DNA of 64,000 bases from Litomosoides sigmodontis (Eukaryota > Nematoda > Chromadorea > Rhabditida > Onchocercidae): assembly GCA_963070105.1 (NCBI GenBank), contig OY718808.1:993238-1057237 (forward strand). Direction: 5' to 3'. The notes beneath the pieces are model-generated. The model saw nothing but the letters and a program-made list of their open reading frames with translations, made no database searches and was not told the origin of the DNA. This document shows, in pieces, positions 1 to 14,600 of this stretch (position 1 is the stretch's first letter; each line of letters starts with the position of its first letter). A program made the position numbers and the translations under genes.

Positions 1-3000
1 TAGTTTTGCTTTTAACTAACAGATATTATTAATTGGAATTTTAATTTGTCCATAAATATTGTCTCTTCTGAGCAATAAAACATTCACTATATTATTGAGT
101 ACCAAAGTATATTTCTTTTGCTCTGAGTTTACACATAATTTTTTTTTCTTTTTAGATAATTAAGTAAATGAAAGAAAAAAACATGGAGCTGCTTTTTTCT
201 CCTCCTTTCCTCAGTTATTTACTTTTTTTTTTTTAAACCAATAAAGGTTGCATGCTGTCAGAATTGAGCGGATGGAAGTAATTTTTCGATAATTTTCCTT
301 TCCACCGTTGTTATGTCCCATTTTTATTCATTTCTGCTCGACAAATACTATGCGCACGAGTAGCAGCACTTCGGTGGTTTTTTCAATTTATTTCATAAAC
401 AAAATATTTCGTAAATTTTCCACCTCAAATTTTATATTTATAACAGAAAAAAAAGACGTTGCTTTCACGCTTTTGCTTGCTTCGAAACAAGGAAAAAAGA
501 ATAATAAATAAAAAAATTTGAGAAAGCTATTTTTGCTCTAATAATAGATCTTTTTAATAATTTGTTGATGTTTTTTTTCCCAATTTATATGGCTTAGAAT
601 TTTTTTTGGGTTCAATTCATTTAAAAATTTTTAAAATTACTGTAGGAATATTGCAATGAAGTAATCAAAAAAATAAACTTGATTCTTTTCCTTTGCTGCG
701 CCTTTTTTCTCACTTTTTTTTAAGATAACCTTATCTTTCTTTTTTTTCGCCACATAGGAGGAAAAAAATAAGTGGAAGGAGGAAGTGGGAGAGGGGAGAA
801 ATTGGGAAAAAAGATGAATGAAATAAAGAAAAATCCTTTTTTCTTTTTGATACTTCTCCTACTCCAGGAAGTTTTAGGTTTTGTTTGATTTTTTGAAAAG
901 ATAAAAAAAGATGCAACCAACTTTGTTGGCTATTTATTTCATCTGAGAGAGCAAATACTTTTGCGCATTCCTCTTAATTCTCAGGAGGAATGAGGAGAGA
1001 AAATTGAAATGAAATCAAAGATTTTGCTACCAATAAAGAATGAAATGAAAACTAAAAGCTGAAATTGTTAATTTCACTCGAAATTTATTCATGCACAAAT
1101 GGATGCAAAAAAGAGGCTATGATTGTTGGAGTAAGGCAGAGAGTATTGAGAATTAAAATTTTATTTCATCGATTTAGCTTCTATTAATTATTATTAACGC
1201 AGGCATTTTTCAATTGAATTTAATTGGTACGAATTGATGGCGAATGGCGTAGCCTAAAATCAATAAATTTAAGATACGGTTGTATATTTTGCGATACGGT
1301 AGTGATAGCGAGAAATTGGATGGATGGATTGGTTTTAGGTGAAGAAAGGTTGCAAATGGTTTAGCATAGAGAAAATGAAAGCAAATTAATATCAAAATTT
1401 GTGAATTTATGAGAAACTGGGGGAAGAAGAGAGAAGGAGAAGTGAAATTTTAGCATTGAAATAATTCGTTGTACTGAAGAATGAAATTGTTAGGTATTGA
1501 ATTTTCATAACATTCAGGGCAATATATGAATGTGTACATATATGAATTTAATCTTTTTTTTTGACTTACATTTATTAAAATAGGAAGATATATTTGTTAT
1601 AATTTTATAATTTATCATATCGCGAAATGATATCAAAACATTTTTAACATTTTTTCACTCTTAATTTTTTTTTATATTTCATATGCGCAGTTTCCGTCCT
1701 ATTTTATTTCTTTGATTCTAATGTTTCACAATTCTACGCGGTTGATTTAAGTTCTGATTGAAAAATATCGAAAGCATTTTAAATACGCAAAGGCCATAAG
1801 CCATAAGCTAGCTAACAGTTAGGTATGTCCTGTTACACCTATCCTACCTCCCAATTAAGCGATAAAGCAGAAATGAATTGCACAATTGGCGGAATTGACG
1901 TTCTTATTGAAGTGATGATGGATAGTTCGTAATTGAATGGTCTCACTTGCTTTGCTATGAAATGTTTTATTTTCTACTGATCAAATTTACTGCATTTGTC
2001 ATTTTCATTTTCATATCACTTATCACTACTCTAATTGTAACGACAAATTCCTCTACCGCTTCTTTTCGTGTGAGAAGTTCGCCGAGGTTGTAAAATATCA
2101 TATGGCGGAATTTTTTGTCAATACTCCGATCGATAATTTAATCACCCGTGTAAATTGTAAATATTCCTTAATTTAATATAAATTTATACTCATTAAACCT
2201 TTTTTCATCATTTCTTTCTCCTTTGAAAGTTGCTACTTGGTTTGATGCAAAAATTCTATTTTTATTCCGTTCGAAAATTTGGCGTGGGAGTTGAAATTTA
2301 CTAACCTCTTATTGAAAATGAGAGTTGAAATTTGCTGCTTGTTTTTTTAAGAAAATATAAATTTTGAAAAATGATAATATAGAGAAAGGAAGAGGCTGGA
2401 AAGCGTAAAAGAGTTAAACGATAATTGATGAAGCATTTTGATTCGTCAAAACTTAATCTACCCGATTTGGTTGACATTGACGAAAGCTAAGGGAGAATTA
2501 GAAATGTAAGGGATGGGAAATGATAGGCTAAAATTTTGCAGGCAAAGTTTTTCTCAGTTCATCATTTTCAACAGTGCAACGTTTATTTACTTATAAAATT
2601 TGAAAAAAAATAGGAGCGCTTTTCAAATGTCAAAACATTGATTGATTTTTGAGCGGTGGAAGTGTAGCAATTTTATAATAATTTATAGATACTGCTTAAA
2701 ACATTAAAAAAAGTATTTTTTATGAATTTTTTTAATTTTGCTAAGAAACTAATTTCAAAATTAGAATTTTGTGTTTGTATGTTTGTTTGTCTAAGTGTTG
2801 TTCATCAGTAAAATTAATTAAATGAGAAGACTGAAGATGGTAGTAAAAAATTTGTGAACGAGTAAAAGCTAAAATTTGTGAACTGAGCTGCAAAAGTTGG
2901 AATATTTGATTGCTTTCTGGGAAAGCATATGAGTGTAAGAGAGTGGTGGGTAAGGGGAAAAAATGACCATAAATATATAATTATCATTTATTGAAATGAA

Positions 3001-5298
3001 ATTTTCGGTGCAATCAATAGTGGCAGTTATTGAATAAGTTCTTATGTGAAAAAAAAACGTCATTAACGATGAATTCAAATGATCTGTTTGAAATGCAGAG
3101 GAAAACGGAATGAGAAGAAAATGAAATGAAAAACTTAAAAGAAAAAGATTGCTTTGTTTAATTCTGTTGGTGTAGTGTCATTTTAAATTGGCAAAAGTAA
3201 TTATTCAATTTGCTATCATCATCGATCGACCTGATTGACAACAATTGTTCCAATTAACTAACAATGAGGCTTTTTTTCTCTTTTAATAATGCGAACTTTT
3301 CATTGCAAAAAAAAATGTTTGATTGAAGTAATTCATTTTAAAATCAAAATTTCTTTTCATTTCATTGATTGACGAAGAGAGAAAAATATTTGTGTAAAAA
3401 CTGGTAAATTTTTTTTAATGCAACGAAATTACTGTTTTTGAACAGCTGACTGACTTTTCAGCTTTCTTTTTTCCCGTCTGCTAATTCTTGGAAAATTTTT
3501 GCTCCTTCAAATTTCGGTCTTTTCATTTTAACAGTTAATAGGATTTAGTGAAAAATGATACTTTATGCAATATTATCATTTTCTGTGGAAAAAACGAAAC
3601 GAAACGAAACGAAACAAAACTAAATGAAATGAAATGAAACGAATTGAAATGAAATGATGAGGGGAAAAAAATACTTGGTTTTTTTTAAAAAAATAGGGTG
3701 AGCGGTGTTATCAAAACAAAAATCTCATTGCTTTTTTCGTTAAACTTCAGTCGCTTGCAAAACGGAGAGAGCAGGGAAGAACGAAAGATTTGCTGAAATA
3801 AACTAGTACTTGCAGTTTTTCAAATTATCAAATTCCGAAATGATGAGATTATATTACTTCCTTTAATTCTTTTTTTTCTGCTTTTCTCTTGCATTCTACT
3901 TTTCACTTTGCTGGTTTCTACGTTTGAAGACCTGTTATGATTGTAAAAAAAGTATTCCTGATCAGGTTTCAGATCAGTCTCTGCTCTAAACAGTAACAAA
4001 AATGCATCAATCATAACATTTCATTGCGTGCAAAACTAGTTAGTTTGAAATTTATATGAAAAAAGTCCCACTCTTTTTTCGTTCTCAAAAATTTTCCAAA
4101 AATATTCCATTTTTTTTGATTTTTGGCGCAAGTTTAGGTAGAATTACGGTATTCGGTTTCAGTCATCTTTCTTTTTTCTACTTTTTTAAACTACCATTTA
4201 GCAGACTTCTAAATGTTTAATTATTTGCTTTATTAAAATTTTGCTGCATCCATCACGCAATAAATAATAGCATACCGTAAGAATGTGCAAGGTATATTGA
4301 TGTATACTGTAACATACAGTAGTAGAGAATAAAATGCAAAAGTATAGCATGTTAAATTTATAATTGAAATTTCATTAATTCCTTCTTTTTGTTATTATTA
4401 ATACTGAGCACTTTATTGATAGCATTTGGAGGAAATTAGGTCTCCAAAATTGACATAATAAATTCATTGACTTTTGTCAGAGATTTTTTTCTTCATTTTG
4501 CAATTATTATTGAAATTGTTGTTTTGTTTGTTTTTTATCTCTTATGTTCTCCACATTGAAATTTATAGGTGCAATCTGAAGTGATTAAGAAATTTATATC
4601 CATTAATAACATTTTTACGAGACTTTTTTTCAAGTACAATATCTTTTGTTACATTGATAAGTCGTCGTCCATAATGCTATTCCATCAAATATGTTCCGAC
4701 AGTAAATTTATTGGAATGAGTGGGAAAGATGGTGAAGTTCAGCGTGGAAGTAATAAATTTCACGGTTATATCATCTCTGCCAAACTTTCATCGCTAACTT
4801 ATCGAATTTGAAGTTGCATTAATTACTCACTGCATAATCACATATAGTCATATACAAATGACATTATTTTTTTTTTAAAAAAATCGTAAATTAAAAATTG
4901 TTTGTATTTACTTGAATATTTTCAACGTGGATTTTCGTTTCTAAGAGTTTATTAATCAATAATTGACCGAATGCATTTTAAATAACTGAAGAGTTTTTTT
5001 TTGTGCTTTAATTTATGAATTTATTGGGAAACACTTTTCCAACACAAATAGAGCAACAAATATTTTAGAAGAACAAAAATAATTTTGGCACCGCTGATTT
5101 CTTGTAATTTATAATCTACAAACTCTGTCTTTGTGCATTTAACTTGAAAAATCAGTTTTTGTGCGATAATATTCAGAAATTTGTAAATTTTGTTATAATT
5201 TAGAGAATCAAAATGATCATAAAATGTATTATTCCAAAAGTACTTTTTTCCATTTTTTAATTAATAAATGAATTTTGTTGTAGTTTTTTTTTTTACAG
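1..5298. other. AT-rich non-coding stretch upstream of the first visible unc-62 exon
   Basis: No coding exon could be supported here. The first recognisable unc-62 exon begins at 5299 after a T-rich tacag acceptor and opens in mid-protein (phase 0), so this stretch is probably intron, with the start exon outside the window or too short to see. It contains long A/T runs and a GAAAC/GAAAT pentanucleotide tract at about 3595-3657. The one open frame near a possible acceptor (4569-4811) does not resemble any Meis protein and is treated as chance. Confidence 0.6.
3595..3657. repeat. GAAAC/GAAAT pentanucleotide tandem repeat
   Basis: A short tandem array starts as repeated GAAAC units and degrades into GAAAT/TGAAA units. 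It lies in the AT-rich stretch before the first visible unc-62 exon. No function is implied. Confidence 0.8.
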
Positions 5299-5651
5299 TA
5301 TGGAGATGGTTATGGGCCACCGCCCACGGCATCAGATGTTTACACGGGAACGGGCGCTGATCCCGCAGCAGCAGCTTCATTGGGTTACTTCGGTATGGGA
5401 GCTTATCCACCGGTTGCTACCGCACCACCAACAATGCTTGCTGACCCACTCAACGAGCGAATGAAACGGGATAAGGAAGCGATCTATAAGTAACCACATT
5501 TATAGTATTTCATTACTTATATTAATTTCCTATTTAACGCAATTGACGGAATATTCTTTCGTTTTTTTTTCCTCAAGCGGAAAGTGAATTTTTATTTTGC
5601 TACATCATAATGATGTGCGTTATTGTGCGAGGGTTCAAAGGTTCAAAGGTT

Positions 5652-5682
<31 letters not shown>

Positions 5683-8600
5683 GAAGGATCGATGAATAAA
5701 TATATTTAGAGGGGTTCGGGAGGGCAGTGTAGAAGGGGAGAGGAGAAAGGGAATACAGTATGTTTTGCGGATATTTGAGAAAGGAGCGCCATCTGTTTGA
5801 TGCATTATTGTTAATAAAGTGAACAAAATCAGGCAGGCATTGCAAACAATGCATTTGTATATTCATCTTTTATCAAATAATATTTTCAATGAAAGAAAGC
5901 TCAGATGGTGCGTTAATACCGTTTTCTTTTAATTTCTTCTCTAACACTGAGCACTACCCGGAAACTTTCGGCTACGATACGGCAAGGGAAGATGTAGTAG
6001 AATTTAAGGCTGCAAACAATTGAGTGAAGCACCACACACACACACACACACACACACACTCGTATGTATGAGATGTTAAAATTTTTTTTTGCATATTAAA
6101 TTTAGTTCAAAAAATGTTTTCTTCTTACAGTCATCATTTTTTGAACTATAATTTAAAAAATATATGCATAATTTTTATGCATAGTTTATGCATGATTTTT
6201 ATACATGTCAAATGCGCGAATAGGATTTGCATATCTTATTATTGTGCACAATCAATTTGGTACTTTTAAGTTACAGTGAAAATTAAATTTCTTGCTCGAA
6301 AATGAAAGTGAATGTAATTTGTGCACTTTTCAGTCATCCGTTATTTCCACTGTTATCGTGCCTTTTCGAGAAATGCGAGTTAGCAACGTGTACACCTCGA
6401 GATCAGAATAGCACAGCAACGACAAGCTCAACGCCAACGTCCTCAACAAATGACGTCTGCTCATCGGCTTCATTCAAAGATGACCTTGCCGATTTTGCCA
6501 AAATGGTCGGTTGCGCCATGATAACCTTGAACCGTTGATAACTCCTCATCATCATCATCATCTTCCATCTTCTTCTCGCCTTTTTTTTCCATCAAATTTT
6601 TTGTCAAAATTATTTAGTCTTTCTGTCCACTTTCTCTCTCTTTCAATTTTCCCCTCTCTCCCCTCCTCTCTCTCTCTCTCGCTTCCACTGACTGTTTTTT
6701 TGTTGGAATGATTTAAAAAAAAAGGCAAAAATTTTCGATTAAATTTTTCATTCTTTCGTTCATCTATTTTATAATATTTTTCAATTCATTCGTCTCATCC
6801 ATCCTTTTCAATTTTAATCTCATCTTTTTTTTAGGTACAAACTGAAAAGCCATACTATGTTCCAAATCCTGAAGTCGACACATTGGTGTGTTTCATTTCA
6901 CTCATATATTTAAATAATTTACTGATGTTACTGAAATTGAAAATAAGCTTTTTTTTGTTGAAAAAAAGAAGGAATGAAAAGATGCAAGAATGACGATGAA
7001 TAATGTGGACGATGTCTGAGAGGGTCATTGATTGAACAGGTGCGACGATTGATGATTTCTTTAAAAAAATTAATTTTTGTCATTTGTAGATGTTACAATC
7101 AATACAAGTCCTTCGTTTCCATCTATTAGAGCTAGAAAAGGTTAATTTTTACACTTTTCTTTTCTTTTTTCAAGCCGCTTTTTTAATTTTATAATTTTAT
7201 CTTCCATTGCAAAACAATTCAAACCTTTTTCTCTTCCCGTCTTTGTTGCATTTTTCGCAATATTATGCTATCATTATCGCTATCATCCTCATTATCATTA
7301 TTACCATCGTCATCATTACTATTAATTATAATTATAAACCAATTTTTTGCCATTATTACTACTATTTGAACTTTCAATTGTTAGCATAACGCTAGCAAAT
7401 CAATTTTATTAATTACTTTCATGCTTATTGATAAAAAAATCAGTTTTCATGTTTTGCTGAAAGGAATGAAATGTAAAGCAATTTATTAATGTTTGCAATT
7501 TCTGTCGATCATTGCTAAAAGAAATCATCTGATGTCCACTAATTGTTGAAAAAAATGTTGAATTGAAAATTATTTATTTATTATTATTACGCAAAATAAA
7601 ATTCGGTAAAATTTAAACTTATAAAATAAGTGATAAATTTACAAAATAGTACTATGTTTTGTTTCAAGTTTTGAATTTCTGCTTTGCTAACCATAAAGGA
7701 ACGACGCAACTAGCTTAGCAATAAAAAAATTGCAAGTGCATTTATTACACTTTCGATATTTAATAACAATAAATTTTAAATTTCATTTAATATATTTTCG
7801 TCACATTTTGTGTTTTTAATTCGAATATAAATTGCATATGAAATATTTTTGATTTTATATGAAATATTTAATTTTGGATATTTGCATTTTATAATTTGTG
7901 ACAAACTAGAAAAAAAGCTATTCTTTCTTTCTTTCTCTCTCTCCCTACCTCGTTTGCATTCTGTGTTTGTTCAAAGACGTTAAACTCTTATGCATTACAG
8001 CGCATTTTTACAAATCAATCATTTTTTGTTTTTTTTTCTCCTCACTTACAGTACTCATCTAAATACGTTGCATTTTTCGCTTTAAGGCAATCAAATAAAA
8101 TCTGTAATTAAATATATCTAATTACTTATTAATAATACCTGATGCGTTACAGTACAATTAAAATAACTACAGTAACAATAACGGAAATTATTGGTATCGA
8201 AGTTTACCTGAATTACAGTTTTCACTTGTAGTGCTAATGTATTGCAGTTAGGGCAACGAAGAGAGTTACTACGCAAGTTGTTGGTTATTATTAGAATGAT
8301 TACGTGATTATCGTGAGATCTGTCATAATCAATTTAAATCATCGTTCGCCTCATTTAATAGCTGTTGTCGACATGAATGATTGAAAAGGAGAAAGAAAAG
8401 AGGGGAGATAATTGATTATAAATCATCCGAAATTAATTTCTGATCATTGTTTTGCAAACTTTTGAAGAGTTCGATTTTAATTTTCTTCTCAACCAAAAAT
8501 AAAATATTATTTTCAATCTTTGTTTTTGAAAATAAGCAGGAAATTTGAATTGATTAATTTTTTAAATTAATAATTTTGATTAAATTAGCTAGTATTACGA

Positions 8601-11600
8601 ACGTAACTAGTGAAATTAATAATAGTTGCTTTTTTTTGTGCTTATGATGATAAGTGACGTACTACTGCTGTACTCACGCAAACTACTGCATCATTTTTTA
8701 CTCCACTAAGACTCATTTGGAAATTAAATTAATGCTCACAATTAATTACATTTTCCATACGGTACTTACAGTTTCTCGCAGTATTTCAGTGTTATTTTCC
8801 ACTTCGCTTAAGTTTGTTTATTTTTTCTTATTTCTTCAAGGAAACACTGCAAAGTTAGATTATTTATTGCTTAGTTACATTTTGAAACATCAAAGTATTC
8901 TGCAGCATTTGTTCGAAGGATTTCAGAAAGAAAAAGATGAAGTAAAAAACAGAAGTGAAATAAAAAGTGAAACGAAGCTGCAAATGAAACATTTTTATTT
9001 GAAGTGATCTCAGTGGAACAAGATAAAAGGGGAGGAAAAAATTTTAGAGATTTTTTAACGAAATTTAAAATTTGACTTAGTGAAAAAGAAATAGGAAGGA
9101 ATAATTCGGTATTTATTTAAAAAAAAGGGAAAAAATTGGTAAAGTTGGGAAAAGACAAAAACAAATTGCCTACTATTTCTATGTTTTTTGTTATTTTTTT
9201 CTTCGGAATTAATTGCTTATTTTTAATTTCTTGTCTGCTTATATACAACCCATACTTTTCAGCAATATTTTTTCTTTCGAAGAGTTAAGGAAAAAAGGTT
9301 AATTAAATTTAATACGACAAATTAACTAGTAATTGTTGTAACTGTTGAGTGCAAATGCTGCAAATTTTATTGTACCTTAGTTATTTTGAACAACATTCGC
9401 GAGAAAGTATATTCCCTTGAAAATTAATTGAATAATACCGTATCATTTTGTACCGTACTTCCTGGTTAACTCTGCTTAATAATTTTTTGAGTGTTTCCGT
9501 AAGGCCCAAATTGTCTCCTAGTACTATATTTTTCCTACTCAAAAGAGCTTGTCACTTCTCAACATTTTTTTATATTATACAATATTGATTGTGTTGTACT
9601 GTATGCCTTTGTATACCGTACTCTGCTATACTGTATGCTGTTGAATAAGCTATATGATAATTACTAATAGTTAGCTTCTGCTTCACTGCATATTTTTCCA
9701 CCGTAGGCTTTACATTTTAAAATTTGAGTATTGTGAACATGTAGAAATTTTTTTGAATCATGAAACTGTACGTAGTAGAAGATGAAATGTCAAACTGGAG
9801 AAATGAGAGTTTAATTTTGTTTTAGTTTCAGAATTTAAAAATTTTTGAAAAAATTCAGCAAATTAATCCTTTTTTTTGGTTCTCTTTTTTTCTTTGCAAA
9901 ATAACGTTTTCTTTAATATTACATTTAAAATGACAAGAAAGGAAGGAGAAAAAGGAAAGAGGCAAATTGTTGTTCCATGCTGTGTTGTAAAAAAGGAAAA
10001 GGTATGAGACCTCCTGCTGTAAGCATGTTGCTGAACAAAACGTTCCTTCTACAATACTACTGGGTGTGGTACTGTCAACCTAAATTCCTTTTCTTTTTAT
10101 TAAAATACCGGTTTTTCAATTAATCGGCGACAAACAGTATTGTATAGCTACCATCGTACGAGAGAACGGACGTACAAATGGTAGACAGATGGATGAATTG
10201 GATAGATCGATAGATAGATAGATTGACTGATTGATTGATTGATTGAAATGAGTAAATGAATTCGTGGAGATCATTGAACAGACATTGCAGAGAAGACACA
10301 TATGCACAGCTGCAAGTGTCGGGAACTTTCTGAATTTGATTTCGGTTTGTCGTTTGCTACGATAGAACGGGTTCAGGCTGCCTATTGTAGCTTGTCAGGA
10401 GCTTATGCGATTCTGTTCACCGAGTTGCGGCAAAGTGATAGAAGAGAGGAAGTGCTGTATCCTTGCGATTGCTAACGAAGGGTATAGCTTATTAATAGCT
10501 AGCTTATTAGCAGAACAACAGCTTGTAAAACGCCATCAGAAGTTCATATGAGAATTTACAATGTTAAATATGAATCGCAGACATTGCGAAACATGCTAAA
10601 TTATGGCTGGTAACAACCATATGCTTGAATAGATATCTAACTTGTAATTAACTGTGAGGTTATAGCTGGAGTGCTGTCACCAGAGTAGTTTGGAGATCGT
10701 CTATTAAAAATACTTTCGAATTTTCGACAGTCAATAAAATTTTCTTCAGAAGAAGGAATTCAAATTTTTAAAAAATTAGATAAATTGAAACTTAGGAAGA
10801 ATGCAAGGGAATCGTGGAAAATTTAGGAGAGGAGGGGGGGGGGGGGGAGCGGTTTTTTTCCCACTTTAAATGTATCTCTCTTCCCACAATTTTTTTTTGA
10901 TTAAAATAAAAATTAACGAGTGATGTAACTTTGCTAATTAAATATGCTATTGATAAAAACTCTCAAAAATGAAAATAAATGTGAAAACAAAGAAAATGTA
11001 ATAGTATTATTATATGAAAAGATAATTAATTTTTCAAAGCGAAGAAAGTAATGAACAGAAATTACACTGGATGGTAATAATTTGATGGAATTAAAATGGA
11101 ATTGACTAAATCATAATTTAAATCACACGCTGACATTCAGCATTTTTAAAAAAAAAACAAACGATTTTAATTTGTTTCATCTTTGTTAACATGAATTTGT
11201 GAGCAAATGTATTGCGGTTGTAATTAGTGACATGAATAAAATTGTTTGAAAATATTAATTAGCAATTTTTCTCAATCTATTACTTATCAACAATTCTTTT
11301 CGTTTCTTTGACTTATGAAATAATTGATTGATTATTAATTAGCACACCTCTTTTATCACTTCATCACTTCCTACCTCTCTCTTCCACTCTTTCTTTTCTA
11401 TCACAGTTTTCACCTCCATTATCACATTATCAATTTAGCTACTAAATATACTGGTAATTTTTAGGTACACGAGTTATGTGATAATTTCTGCCATCGGTAC
11501 GTAACCTGTTTGAAAGGTAAAATGCCGATGGATATCGTTGGTGAGGAACGTGCAAGCAGTTCACAAACACCTGTTTCACCTAGTACCGCTGCTCCTTCAT

Positions 11601-14600
11601 CTAGTCCTTCGATGAGCACACCGATCGGGTAATGTTACTTTGAGTATTACTCTGAGAGATGTAATGCATTAAGCTCATTTAATTACAAATCTTTCAGTTC
11701 ACAGTATCAGCCAACTCCCTATGAACCGCAATCTGTGCCATTGCCCGAGAATACCACATCAGTTTCATCCGGACATGATGTATGAATTTGATTAAATTGA
11801 AATTTTAATTTTCTTCCGAAAAATAAGCAGACAGGTGAGGTGAGATAGGTTGGATGAAACTTTTACCCTTTACCCTCTATGCTTAGTTAATTGAGTAATT
11901 AAAACAGCAAAAAAAATGAAAGAATGGATGGCAGAAAATTTAATAAATGTATGTCTTTTAATAGTGACATTATTTTTATGGAAAAAAACGGGCAATTAAA
12001 GGTTTGAAACTGAAATAATTTTTGATTAAACAATAATAGCGTTATTTTATATTATGCTAAATTTTAGGTAATAATTGAATTTTACTAACTTTTAGCAATG
12101 AATCCATGATTTTTTTACGTAAATTTTTTGCAAAACTTCAAACACTCATTTCTTTCTACTCCAAAATAATACAGTTAAAGTGGAATAAAAGAAAGAGAGA
12201 GAGAGGAAAGAATATATGAAAAAGAGAGAAAGAGAGAGAGAGATAAAAGGAAGAAATATTCTGCAATATTGAAAAATATCCCGGATGTGCCTTCATCTTA
12301 TTTTCTTCACCTTTGATTTATGTCCTCATTTTTATGTTCCACTCGTACTCATTACTTCTTTCATATCTCTCTCCCTCCCTCTCTCTCTCTCTCTCTCGAT
12401 TCTCCTATCTTTCAAGTTCCTTCTCCTTTCCACTTATCATAGCGCTGTCATTACCATTGTTCCCCTTGCAAATATTGCTTTTCGGTGAGCGGTAAAAAGG
12501 AATTGAAAAAGAGCAAAAATATCAAAATTTTTAAAAAATTAAATTAAAAAATGAAGGTGACCAAAAAAGAGAGTAATTTGTGCGAAATGATGGAAAATTT
12601 TCTGTTTCAAATACAAAATGTTTTTTGCAACTACAATTCACATTTCGTATTTAAATCAAAATTTTGAAAAAAGACGTTTGAACAAGGTACAAACTTATTT
12701 AAAATATCTTACGGTTGAAATTAAAAGTTTTTTGTCGCTAAAAAAATTTTCCCACATCCATTAGCACTTGCAACTGTTGCCAAATTTTAAATTTAATTAA
12801 ATTTTTCCAAATTATTAGCAATTATCTTTGCTTTCTTCACTAATTTTAACTTGTCTAATGGAATGAATTGGATGCTAATTGAAGCGGTAAAAATCGTTTT
12901 AAAATTCGCAAAATTATAAGAGGAAAAATTAGCAACTGCTGAGTTCTGTTCTCATTTCCTCCTTCTCCAAAAACCATTTTAAAATATCAAACCAACTGTT
13001 CTGGCAAGCCTAGAATTTGTGTGAGTGGCGTGTCTGTCTGTGTGCTGTGAAAAAACGATCTATGGATTATTAGAGACTTTACTCTGAGCTAATTAAAATT
13101 AAGCATTTATCGATTTTGCAGTGTTAATTTCAAAAATTAAAAAAAGACAGAAAAATTGCAGTAATTTTAAATGACAGCAATTTCATCTCTTTCCTTCTCT
13201 CTTTCCTTCCCTATCTGTCTCTCTCTCTCCCTTCTTCATCTCTGTGCTTTTTGTGCTTAGTAAAACTATGAAATGGAATTACATGAAAATTGGCGGAAGA
13301 ATATGCAATTTAATTGCTATTAACAAATTAGACAGCTAATGATAAGTTACACTAATTTTTAATGAAACGACGTAAAAAAATATACCAATTGAAGGATAAT
13401 TCTTTTTTTGATATAATTGAATTAAATTTTGAGCGGAGGAAAGAGAGAGAGAGAGAGGGAGGGAGAGAGAGGACAGACGATGCGGGAAAAAATTGATTTT
13501 CATTTAAAGGCATCTCTTAAGTCCCATATATAGGTTTGTTTTTTGATTTTTATTTCAGTGAAGTCAAATTTTCTTTTTTTTTAAAAAAAAGACACAGAGA
13601 GGGGAGGGAAAGAGGAAAAAAGGATTTGTTGGAAGTGACCGACATGAAATGTTAAGTGGAAGGGGAAGATGATGATAATGGTGTTGATATCAAGATGTTA
13701 AAAATAGCCCTGTAAGTGGCCATTTTCAAGGTAAATGAAGCAGAACAAATTTGTGTATACATATATATTTAATCAAAAGCGATTGAATGCTTTTGAGAGA
13801 GAGGGAGAGAGAGAGAGAGAAAGAGTGTGTGTGCGTGTGCGTGAGAGAGAGAGAGAGAGAGGTAAGTGGTTGAAGAGAAGAATTGATTAGATATGATTGA
13901 GTTCACTAATCGAGGGGTTAATTTCAGCTGACTGTAGTAGCATTTCGCACATTTCTGTCCCTTAGAGGGAAAATTAATGAAACTAAAAATGAAATGTGAA
14001 TTTTCCACTTAAATATTCCTTCGGCTTAATTAATTAAATTAAATTAAGTGTGCAACGAATGCACATCATTTTTCCCTTCTTCACAAATCTCCAATTTATC
14101 GCTTCAGCAACCATCGATCTGTGGCAGTTGCAGTGATTAGCATCATACCATGTAGTTAGGCATAAATAATTTTCAAGAAATTTTTAATGAGAAATTTTAA
14201 AGTCATTGTGCATCATAATGAACCATATGAATTATTCAGTCTTTTTTTTTGGTGGAGTTTTGCGTGCAAATGAGAGAGAAAAAGCTTTTTCAATCAAACT
14301 TATAATCGAAAAATTTTTTTCGATCAACGAAAATAGAAATGCATAAATGCAAAAAAGGAAAACAAAAATTTAGGGAAAGTGTAAAAGCTTTTGTCAAATA
14401 AATGAAATTAAATGCAAAAAAATCTCTCTAATGCTTTTTTGCAAATTTGCACGTTTTTTTCCTTTCCTTCTTTTGTTTGCATGGTTGAAATCCATTTTAT
14501 GCTTGAACAAATTGCAAAGCCATTGGGAAGGAACGCTTAATCAACGTGATGACACGTGGTGATTAATAGATTAAGTAAGAGCACAACAGCACATCTGTTC

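Larger units (their letters stand above)
7141..11464 (+). other. Long unc-62 intron (4.3 kb)
   Basis: This intron lies between the two exons encoding the end of the Meis N-terminal domain (..LLELEK | VHELCD..). It is mostly AT-rich and non-coding. It holds a more GC-rich island at about 10290-10560 with a 57-codon open frame (listed separately), a GATA/GATT tetranucleotide tract at about 10205-10248, and a 14-G run at 10834-10847. No other gene was supported. Confidence 0.8.

Noticed and set aside
4569..4811. Possible upstream unc-62 exon after a tttatag-like acceptor
   Set aside because: The translation has no Meis resemblance, ends in a stop and does not supply a phase 0 donor to 5299.
8654..9007. 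117-codon + strand frame in an unc-62 intron
   Set aside because: It is AT-driven Phe/Leu/Tyr/Lys composition without motifs, and base composition matches the flanking intron.
9436..9642. Recurring TACCGTA/TACTGTA motifs, also seen throughout the window
   Set aside because: A rough base-composition estimate for TACCGT on both strands over 64 kb gives about the number seen, so no enrichment is claimed.
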